Part shown: positions 55,314-64,000 of the stretch, piece by piece
Layout of the letters: the number at the start of each line of letters is the position of its first letter
Numbering within the stretch: the stretch's first letter is position 1
Origin: Tulasnella sp. 424
Taxonomy: Eukaryota; Basidiomycota; Agaricomycetes; Cantharellales; Tulasnellaceae
Reading direction: 5' to 3'
Length of the DNA stretch: 64,000 nt
Assembly: GCA_019633425.1 (NCBI GenBank)
Contig: WSUB01000106.1
Span: 62,001 to 126,000, forward strand
Program-made: the position numbers and the translations under genes
Notes under the pieces: generated by a model
What the model saw: the letters and a program-made list of their open reading frames with translations, nothing else
Told to the model about the DNA's origin: nothing
Database searches by the model: none

Positions 55314-55712
55314 TTTGTACGAATTATCGAGGAGATTTGAAGAGTAAGATGGCGGTTGAAAGAGCTGGAAGAGAAGTGTAACTGCTAGATGATGGGGAAG
55401 TGCTAGGCATGGTGCTGCTGATTATATACATGACAAGCCTTGGTCTGGCCAGAACGGAGCGATCGGGAAACAAACGAAAGTGGTCGACCAGCAAGTAGAT
55501 CCAAGTCTGGCGCACGGGAGAGAAATCCAAAGCTGACCGAAAACAGTGAAATTGCAAAACTGGCTGAGCTTCAGGTCGAGAGGCCAAAACACGAGACAGG
55601 GATTGTTTGTCGGTCGACAAACAAATTCTCATCTAGCCTGCGCTGGCTTTCGACGTCGCAACCTCACCAACAACCAACCTCCAAATCTACCCAACGGACA
55701 ACATTAAACCAA
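55314..55712. other. Divergent promoter region
   Basis: Between the secreted-protein gene and clathrin light chain. No further gene is seen. Confidence 0.5.
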
Positions 55713-56696
55713 ATGGCAGACATTGACGAACTCGAGAGGGCAGCTTCAGCTTTCCCCGACTTGGATGATATCACGCCATCCGGCGTTCCTGGCGGCCAGA
55801 CTTCATTCCCCGACCTCGACGACGGGTTTAGTGATGACGACTTTGGCCCTCTCGGTGGAGGAGCTGCCTTGAATAAGGGAACTACATCTGTGAAAGTCAC
55901 TGGCGACGACATTCTCGATAAATTCGAAGATCAATTCCCCGACCTGGGTGACGTGAGTGCTTTCTCTTTGCCCAACGTTTGAGATGTGCGACTGACTCGC
56001 GTTCTCTGCACTCGTGTAGACGGCATTCTCCGCTCCTCCTCCTCCATTGTCAGTTGTTTCTCAGCAACAATCGTTCTATCAAACTCCCCCAATCCAGCAG
56101 CAGCCGCAGCAGTCGGTGTTCGGAGGAGCCTTTACCGCTCCGCAGGCGGAGGAGGAAGAGCCAGAAGTTATCAAGTCAGTAAGCGGACATAATGGTTGCA
56201 CGTATAAAGCTCTGACAACAAAAATCATTTTGAACGCAACGCTTTAGACAATGGCGCGCCGAGCAGGAAGAGCGTATCCGCGAACGTGACGCAGCATCCC
56301 AAAGCAAACGCGAGGAGACGATCGGAAAGGCTGAACAGGCGATTGATCAATTCTACCAAGAGTACAATGCGAGAAAAGAGCGAAACATTGCTGAGAACAA
56401 GTTCGTCTTCCTCGTATTATCTGAGCGGTGTAACTGTCTTTAAGGCATACCATGCTCACCTAATCGCGCTTGTGAATATTAGGAAAAACGAGGAAGAATA
56501 CAAGGCTTCACTGACTGATGCCCTTGCCGCCGGAACCACCTGGTCTCGTATTTGCGACCTGATCGAACTTCAAAACTCTCAGTCCAAGACTATTGCCCGA
56601 GCTGGTCCTGGGACTACTGACCTCGCTCGCATGAGGGAGGTTCTTTTACGTCTTCGAAGAGAGGGTGAAAATGCTCCTGGCGCTGCAGGCTACTAG
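55713..56696 (+). CDS. clc1: Clathrin light chain
   Basis: Exons 55713-55952, 56020-56174, 56248-56400, 56483-56696 join in frame to 253 residues. The acidic N-terminus contains repeated FPDLDD-type motifs (ASAFPDLDD, TSFPDLDDGF, DQFPDLGD). The central helix begins EVIKQWRAEQEERIRERD and runs through KAEQAIDQFYQEYNARKERNIAENKK, the part that binds the clathrin heavy chain. The end has WSRICDLIELQNSQSK. Length and layout fit the family. Acts on coated vesicles at the plasma membrane and trans-Golgi. Confidence 0.95.
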
Positions 56697-57375
56697 AGAT
56701 CTTGTATGAGTTGCAGTTATTGTACCCGATAGAATCAACTAAAGCACCAAGACCCGCGTGACTGCCTCCGAGTTTCTTCAATCAGGAGTACAGCATTATT
56801 CATTATTCTTGTGCTTGGTAAGTTGGGTCGAGTATCTTGGGTACAATGTTGGGCGAGTATTTTGGAGAATTCACGTGAGGGAAGCGGGCTTACCTGATCT
56901 CTGCGCAATGAACTGTAGAGCATCGCTGTAATCACACTCGAATGGCGAAACGTTCTCCATCTTGTGAGAAAAGAACTTGGGACCATTTAGCTTTCCACCC
57001 AGGTACGCCTCCGAAGAGTTCGCCGGCGGTCCGCCAAACCCGATCGAATCGGGGGGCGGGACTTGTTCTCCAGCCGAAGTTAACTGAGCTACTGGCTGCT
57101 ACCGATGAGGATATTCGACGGAACCGAGGTGCTGCGCATCCCCTCCATTCTCCAAGAACTTCTTCCGATCGCCCAGGAGTCAGCTGAACGACCGGGTCCT
57201 TGTCGGAATTCTCGAGCATTCTTGGTGAGTTCTATTCTTGGAGCTCCTTCTAGCTTGCCAACGCCGGACCGCTGCCAATCGCGTCTTGAGAAGCTTGGCG
57301 GACCGCTTTTAGAGGAGGGGGAACGGTATTAAAGCGTTTGACAAGTCAGTGTCGTTTCCTCATCGTTTGCCCGTC
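56697..57375. other. Intergenic between clathrin light chain and GH43 gene 1
   Basis: The last part resembles the region upstream of GH43 gene 2 (GGACCGCT followed by a TA-rich box), so the promoters were copied with the genes. No other gene is supported. Confidence 0.5.
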
Positions 57376-58915
57376 ATGATGTGGCTTACGCTTTTCAGAG
57401 CCGCAACTCTCTTCCTGTTCGCTCAGGTTGCCGTTTCAGTAACTACTTTCACCAACCCCATTAAGAATCCCAATGGGTCTGATCCCTTCATGGTATACGA
57501 TGGGGGTTACTATTATCTTTTGACCACGACCTGGACCAACGTCCAGGTAAGGGCAACTTCTTGAGTTATGACAGTCAGCGATGGGTAGGCTAATAGACTC
57601 CAAACAACTATAGATCACTCGAGCCACTACCGTTACCGGGTTGAAGACCGCAACACCCAAGGTTGTGTGGACCGACTCTACTTCTACTCGGTGCTGCAAC
57701 GTTTGGGCACCAGAAATTCATAAGGTCCGTTACCCGTCTCGGGATCACCTTCGTATATGGTGTTGACGAACCGCTCCCATTAAGATTGGTAGCACGTGAG
57801 TCTAAATTGAGTTTGTGATAATTTTTGAAGGAGCTGTCGTTAACCTGGAGTTCAAAGATGGTATTTGTACTACACGGCAGTAGGTCGCATGTTTGCTCTT
57901 GCCTCGCGGCGTGTTAATGACACTTCATTTAGGGCCAATCAGCCGACCTTGGTCTGCAGCGCTCTCACGTTCTTCAAGGTTCGTTTTAACATTGATTGGA
58001 TGCGTCAGAAGGTTATAATAATCAAACGCTCCAGGTGGAAGCACGCCTTGGGATTCGTACTCATACAAAGGTTTGGAGTTTCACAGAACACCTTGTTACG
58101 CGTGGAACTCACCAGAGATCCTATGTAGCTCAACTAAAGGCAACGAACGCACCTGATGCTTGGTCCATCGATGGCACTGTTCTCACCGTTTCTGGCACAA
58201 ACTACTTTGTCTTTTCGAGCTTCAACGGCGCTCTTCAATCACTCTACATCGCACCTATGACGAATGCTTATACGCTCGGTGCGAGGTAAGTCGGCTGAGC
58301 GTGAGGCTCTGACACAAAAACATTGATTGATGTATCCTTTGTCAAAAAGGTCTCTCCTGAGCGACCCCACAAACAGCTGGGAGACCGTCGGTTCACCCGT
58401 TAACGAGGGTCCGCAAGCTCTCTACAAGAATGGTGCAATCTACCTGACCTACTCTGCTTCTTATTGTACGTGTTCCCGCTACCGCGTCGATCAACAAGGG
58501 AATCGGGATCACTAATGGGTTGCTTTCCGTCCTCTTACATAGGTTGGACTCCCAGCTACTCTCTCGGACTCTTGAAATATAACGGCGGAACAGTCACCAG
58601 CGCATCGTCTTGGACCAAAACTGGACCCGTATTTACCAGTGCGAATGGTAACTACGGACCTGGCCACAATGGCTTTTTCACTTCCGCAGACGGGTGAGCT
58701 CCTAAATCTTTGCATCATGAAACATGTCATTGACGCAATTTCATTTTGATAGCACAACGACTTATCTCGTCTACCATGCAACTAGCAACTCTGCCGGAGC
58801 TTGTGATGGCTCGAGGTATACCCTCATCCAACCACTCTACTTCCATACCGACGGTGTTTCGCCGATCTGGGGAGTTCCGAGGGCCCTCTCAGACAACATT
58901 CCCGCTCCTGCCTAA
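57376..58915 (+). CDS. GH43-type arabinan-active glycosidase, no CBM
   Basis: Exons 57376-57546, 57614-57724, 57785-57795, 57858-57879, 57933-57978, 58035-58070, 58129-58285, 58350-58465, 58543-58693, 58753-58915 join in frame to 327 residues. Two exons are only 11 and 22 bp. A hydrophobic signal peptide (TLFRAATLFLFAQVAVSV) is followed by TTFTNPIKNPNGSDPFM with the catalytic-base Asp, YYYLLTTTWTNVQ, CCNVWAPEIHK, WYLYYTAG, and VNEGPQALYKNGAIYL with the likely acid Glu. This pattern is that of five-bladed-propeller GH43 enzymes acting on arabinan side chains (exo-arabinanase or arabinofuranosidase). It is a tandem paralogue of the next gene, with the same intron positions. Extracellular plant cell-wall breakdown is the likely role. 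Confidence 0.85.
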
Positions 58916-59738
58916 GACTCTAACTTTTAGTCGGGTAGTATTCAACTACATGATTCGATCAATAAATGGATAAAGATGAGCCTAGCTTCAAATTGAGAGT
59001 ACTTTCTCTGTGCCGCGGCTGCCATCTCGTCGAGATTTAGCCATGAAAGGTTGATGACACGAGCGTAATCAAAGAATCACACCTTCCCCAAGGGGTAATC
59101 AGTCTGTTCGTTAAACAAAATGCCCGCCATTTCACGGGCTAGCGGTGGCACTTGAACAATGTTAAGCACCTTGGTGTTTGTGCTGGCTTGAGCTGGTTGC
59201 AACGTTCTAAGCGTTCCCACACCGCTTACGTGCTGTCCGACAGGATCTGCCATCCCCCCAGGTCGTGCACAACAGCTTCAGCCAAAATACAAGTCCCCAG
59301 TACACTCTTTCACCCTCCTATAGTCACCTTGGCGCCGCGGTTGCAGCCTTGAACTTCCAAGACTGTAGCCAGGCGTAAAGGTAGCACCGACTGAATGGAA
59401 AATTATTCCAGTTCCCCCGCAAGGAGGAGCGTCCCATGGTCGCTGGACTGCCAAGACTAGAATTACTTCCTGAGATACATTACTGCTCCCCGAGAGTGTG
59501 AATCCAATGAGTGATATCGGTTTCTTGTCGGGATTGTTCCTGATTGGACCCGGCACCTTTGACCAAGCTTCTTTTCCTTTCTTTCGAAGGAGGTGATTTT
59601 CTCCGCCGTACATTCTAGCTACGGTCCGTCGCCATTTTTCTCTTGGCAAGGCTCGACGGACCGCTCGAAGAGAAAGGTTCCGCTATAAAATGGGTTGTTA
59701 CGGTCCAGTAGGAATGTTGGTCATCTAAGCTGCGCAAT
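58916..59738. other. Intergenic between the two GH43 genes
   Basis: No gene is supported; a minus-strand frame of 123 codons (59278-59649) has no recognisable motif. It contains the promoter of GH43 gene 2. Confidence 0.5.
59686..59692 (+). promoter_or_regulatory. Putative TATA box of GH43 gene 2
   Basis: TATAAAA, 53 bp upstream of the ATG at 59739. Confidence 0.5.
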
Positions 59739-61791
59739 ATGTTGTGGTCCGCACTTGCCCGAGTCGCCTCGCTCCTACTTTTCTTCCAGGTTGCCTTTGC
59801 AGCCACAACCTTCACAAACCCAGTCAAGAATCCAGATGGCTCTGATCCGTTCATGGTGTACGATGGAGGCTATTATTACCTGACCACTACCACTTGGACG
59901 AACGTGCAGGTCGGCTACCACTCGACTGACGAAGCAGGGAAAGCAGCGGCCTTATGACTAGTCCCATAGATTACTCGAGCGACAACAGTTGCCGGGCTGA
60001 AGACAGCTACGCCCAAGGTTGTTTATACTGATTCTACCTCCACACGGTGCTGCAATGTCTGGGCCCCGGAGATTCACAAGGTATGCTTATTCTTATAATA
60101 TCGTGATTAGGAGCTAATTATATATATTATTAATTTTTAGATTGATGGAAAGTGAGTTTTGTCGACCTTCGAAGTCCATGACATTGCATGACACCATGTT
60201 TTAGGTGGTGGCTTTACTACACAGCGGTGGGTTCTCTATTAACCTTACCATATGCTAGGGTGGCTTCTGAACCACCGTGCAGGGTCAATCAGCCAATCTA
60301 GATCTCCAACGCTCCCATGTTTTGCAAGGTACAGTCACCCGCCCTAGCGGCCGCATGCAATACACTGATGGGCACGCCGCACGCAGGCGGCAGCACCCCT
60401 TGGGATCCCTACTCGTACAAAGGTATTGTTGATTTTGTGGATTGTGTCCAGGCCAACATCTAATACTTTGAGGTCTTTCTAGGTCAATTAAAGGCAACGA
60501 ACGCACCAGATGCATGGTCAATCGACGGAACTGTCCTCACCGTTTCCGGCACGAACTACTTCGTCTTCTCCAGCTTTAGCCCAAATAATATCCAATCGCT
60601 TTATATTGCACCGATGACGAATGCTTACACTCTCGGAGCAAGGTCTGCTCGTCGACGCACCTCTTGTTGAGGTGACACTGACCAGCAATCTCGTTTCCAG
60701 GTCACTCCTTAGCGAACCGCTGAATAGCTGGGAGCGAGTAGACACCCCCGTTAACGAAGGACCGCAGGCTCTGTACAAGAACGGGGCGATTTACTTGACG
60801 TACTCCGCTTCGTTCTGTGCGTATTTCTGAATGGCCACCGACAATACACCGGCAACAGGAAACGGCTAACATGTTCGCTTTCTGATAGGTTGGACTTCCA
60901 GCTATTCTCTTGGCCTTTTGAAGTACAACGGTGGAACAGTCACCAGCGCCTCATCATGGACCAAATCTGGACCCGTCTTCACTAGCGCCAATGGTCATTA
61001 CGGCCCAGGACACAATGGCTTCTTCAACTCTCCCGACGGGTAAGATTATTCATCGAAAACGCTGTCGCGGTTCTGACCCGCCGTCAAAACCAATCAGCCA
61101 AACGACGTATCTTGTCTACCATGCGACCAGCAACCCGAACGGAGCATGCGACGGCACACGTTACACTCTTATTCAGCCTCTTTACTTCCATACTGACGGC
61201 GTTTCGCCCATTTGGGGGGTTCCGAGAGCCCTGACGGACAACATTCCCGAGCCGGCTAGTGCGGCGGCCACGACAACTACCACGGCGACGACCACGAAGA
61301 CAACAACGACAACGACCACGAAGACGACAACGACAACGTAAGTTACCGAAATAATTCCAAGGCCATTATTTGACCGCCACAAATGCGTCTAGAACGAAGG
61401 CCACAACTACTACCACCACCTCTAGCAGCGTAAGTAACCCGTGTCGACGCGGCTCCTCATGTGCTCTAATAATCCCTCCCAACTCCTAGTCCGGTGGTAC
61501 AGTTGCGGGGTACGGTCAATGCGGTGGTCAAGGCTGGAGTAAGTTCTTAATCTCTTGAACGGCGTCCGTCTTTACTCACACTCATCACAGCTGGAGGGAC
61601 TGTATGTGTCTCGGGCTATACTTGGTGAGATAGACCCTTTTATACTAATGCCGACTCAGGAAACTAATGCACTTCTCTCATACAGCGTCTACCAGAATGA
61701 CTGGTACAGGTGAGTTTGAGGGTGGTGGGACTTCCTTCATGCATCACCTGACATTTTGGGACTGTCTTCTAGCCAATGCGTTCCTAACTAA
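59739..61791 (+). CDS. GH43-type arabinan-active glycosidase with C-terminal CBM1
   Basis: Fifteen exons (59739-59909, 59970-60080, 60141-60151, 60205-60226, 60283-60328, 60387-60422, 60483-60642, 60701-60816, 60890-61040, 61098-61337, 61393-61429, 61490-61538, 61591-61624, 61686-61709, 61773-61791) join in frame to 408 residues. The first ten exons match GH43 gene 1 nearly base for base in size. The signal peptide LARVASLLLFFQVAFA, NPDGSDPFMVYDGGYYY, CCNVWAPEIHK and VNEGPQALYKNGAIYL are kept. After IPEPASAA comes a linker of almost only Thr (from ACN-type repeats), then a fungal CBM1: AGYGQCGGQGWTGGT, CVSGYTC, YQNDWYSQCVPN, with its four cysteines and aromatic face. The CBM1 is spread over four small exons. 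It should direct the enzyme to cellulose-rich walls. Confidence 0.9.
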
Positions 61792-61947
61792 CGCTTTGGT
61801 CGGCCGCCCCGAGCTCGTTCCCTGAAAGAATGCATAGCTCTTAATTGCTGGCTGTCTCTAAACATACACCACAGTCCCGTGTCCAATCAATCTGTCCATA
61901 TTCATACTACATAATCTGGGGGATTTACAAGACAGGGTGTCGACGCT

Positions 61948-64000
61948 CTAATAGGCCGACCGAGTACGATATGCTCGCAACAGTTTGTTTTCCGCCTCCT
62001 CTGGGTCTCCGTCAGTGATGATGTGCTGCGAAAGCTGTTCGACCCTATCCTGTGGCAACTCCGAAGCCAGCAACATTCGGCCCATGTAGTCGTACGCTCG
62101 GGGAGCGTCGAGGGAGGTATCGACAAGCGACCTTAGAGGCACCATGAAGCTCCTTTCGAACACTTCGGCGGAGCAATTCGATGAGCGGGCTAGTCGGGAA
62201 AGGAACCAGACGATGAACTTCGCTATGCGATGATTCGCACGGAGAGCTCTCTCGACGAGCCGTCTCAGAGCCTCGATTTTCTCCTCTTCATCGAGTGAAG
62301 CGAAGTCCTGTTCGGCCCGATCGACGTCCTCCAAATTGAGGTCAAGCTTTCCTGTCTCTACATTTACCACGTCCCCGTCCTGAAAGATAGGCGCCGTCAA
62401 CAGGAGGATCCATGCTCGCAGTAGGTTCGACTCACTTGACTCTCTTTGCCTCGTGGCACCCACTCCCTTTCTCGGAGCTCGAGCACGTCCTATTGTTACT
62501 ACCGTCAGCTCGGCGACATTTAAGCAAGAATATAGCCACATACCAAAAGAATGAAGCGAAGGCGGGGCCGGATCTGAGATATTTCGGACCACATCCTGAT
62601 CATCCTGAAGTATATATCGAGATTCTTCTTTGATTTGGGATCCTCCAGAGCCTTGCCGACGACCTTGAGTAGCTTGGCGAAGTAAGCGACACCCTTGGCT
62701 CCTCCGTCAACCAGCCGCCTGAGGCACTCGTACAGGGTACTCTCGGGGCAGACTTGCATATTGAAAAGCTCCCCAATGAACAAAACCACTCCAAGACGCC
62801 TATGGCGTCGCTTGTTCGGGGTGATCGGGCTGTAGGAGGGGTCGTCGGTGACGCCTTTGGGCTTCTCGGCTGCTGTGTCGCTCGACCTGCTTAAGACTCC
62901 CTGAGCCTTGTCCTGCGGCCAATCCTTCTCGAATAACTCCTGACATTGGTCCAGGAGAAGCTTTCCGAAGAGAGCTCCTCCGACGATGTGTCGGCCTTGC
63001 TTGTCCTTTATCGAGTCCGCTTTGACGCCTTGGGATATTTGGTCCAGCATGGTGCGGACAAGGCGGGCGTACAGCTCCAATCGCGACTCCTGGGACTCGC
63101 TGTCGACTGCGTCGACGATCCCTTGCACGACAGAGGCAAGCGTCTGAGCGTTTCGCTCGAACTCTGATCGATTGGCCCAGGCGACGAGACGGCTCGAGGT
63201 GATGTCTAGGTTCCTCGCCGTGAGTTTATTGAGCAGGCTGCGGATGGAGCGTTCGACCAGCAATGAAGTGTCTTCCGGTAAGAAAGGCCTCCATCCTCTG
63301 AGGACTGAAGGCTTCCACGCGTGGTCTGATGGTTTGAGAGGTTCCAGGACGACGCCAAGCTCGCTGGCAGGTGGTTCGGGAACAGGGGGAGCAAAATTCG
63401 TAACAGTGGCCCACGTATCCGATGGGAGGAGGGGTGCCGTTTTGGGTAAAGGACTCGTGCTGGGGCTGCGCTTGGTTCGCAGCTTCTCCCGGGACCTCTT
63501 GGTGGTTGCCACACCGGCTCCACGCCTTCCGCTAAGTCTGCTACCGTTCCCTTGAGGCGTAATGGGAGTGGGTGGAGCAGATAACTCGCCCGCAGCACGA
63601 CCCGATCCTCGGAGAGCAAGAATGCCGAGATATCCGACTTCATGCTGAGACGATCCTGGGTTACTTCCAAAGGTCGCTCTGGTCGGGGTAACGGATGGGG
63701 GGCCATTCAAGCCCATCGCAGAGCGAAATTGGGCTCGACCATATGTGATCGGAGATGGTTGTGGAGGATCGATGACGATGGACTCGGAAGTGGGGGATGG
63801 TTCGGCGGTGACGGCGATGGAAGGGACGTCTAAGGAAGGCAAAACTGCCGGCTTGGATTTGCGAGACGCTTTGCTTCTAATGGATGGAGAGGAATCGTCA
63901 CATTTGGTCAGATGGCGCTGCAATGAGGTCTCGTGGATTCAGAGCTATGCACATACCTGCCCCGTTTTTCGTCGGCAGCCGACGATCCCAAGGGTGCCCT
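61948..64000 (-). CDS. MIF4G-domain protein (eIF4G-like), 5' end outside window
   Basis: Exons 61948-62379, 62436-62489, 62544-63917 and 63957 to beyond 64000 keep frame. The long exon has a Ser/Pro-rich part and then an eIF4G-type MIF4G fold: SLLNKLTARNLDITSSRLV, TLASVVQGIVDAVDSE, ALFGKLLLDQCQELFEK, GELFNMQVCPESTLYECL, LKVVGKALEDPKSKKNLD, and after the next join RFILLDVLELREREWVP. These positions match the eIF4A-binding HEAT repeats of translation initiation factor eIF4G. The C-terminal part (FERSFMVPLRSLVDTSL, YDYMGRMLLASELP) could be a divergent MA3-like region. The sequence is more diverged than a housekeeping eIF4G would be, so a paralogue is likely. Confidence 0.82.

Noticed and set aside
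59278..59649. Minus-strand frame between the GH43 genes
   Set aside because: No motif and no partner upstream of GH43 gene 1; probably the chance reverse of spacer DNA.

Overview
The window is nuclear DNA of a filamentous basidiomycete, most likely an Agaricomycete. Nearly every gene is broken by many short introns of about 50-70 bp with GT-AG (sometimes GC-AG) ends. The content includes fungal CFEM and CBM1 modules, an X-intrinsic-protein aquaporin, Ser/Pro-rich arrestin-like and MIF4G proteins, and families of F-box/leucine-rich-like proteins. Exon joins were worked out by hand, checking that the reading frame closes and that family motifs are continuous across each join.

Layout. 1-7.9 kb is an ordinary conserved block: DUF2235 hydrolase (cut by the left edge), deoxyribose-phosphate aldolase, Mdm35/TRIAP1-type mitochondrial protein, XIP-like aquaporin with altered pore motifs, and a Golgi pH regulator homologue. 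8.1-27.2 kb is a large tandem duplication. Each unit carries an F-box protein, a jacalin-lectin protein, a protein kinase fused to TPR repeats, and the 5' end of an arrestin-like gene. In unit 1 only the 5' fragment of the arrestin gene is present; unit 2 runs into the complete gene (26.9-29.3 kb). In unit 2 the F-box and lectin genes are damaged, but the kinase-TPR gene is intact. 29.7-45.4 kb is an accessory region. It holds three related minus-strand F-box-like genes, an uncharacterised multi-pass membrane protein, a 2.6-kb element bounded by inverted repeats of about 185 bp, a CFEM protein, and a stray copy of the 3' end of the neighbouring Spt21/Ams2-like gene.

45.9-64 kb is again dense and mostly conserved: an Spt21/Ams2-like regulator, a 2-oxoglutarate/Fe(II) oxygenase, a membrane-anchored spermidine-synthase-like methyltransferase-fold protein, a secreted Asn/Gly/Pro-rich protein, clathrin light chain, two tandem GH43-type arabinan-active enzymes (only the second has a cellulose-binding CBM1), and a MIF4G (eIF4G-like) protein cut by the right edge.

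The most unusual content is the F-box / jacalin lectin / kinase-TPR cassette. It has been copied as one block, its lectin gene contains duplicated phase-0 mini-exons, its kinase-TPR genes differ by two TPR units, and several introns carry GC donors. Whether the three genes work together is inference from linkage only.
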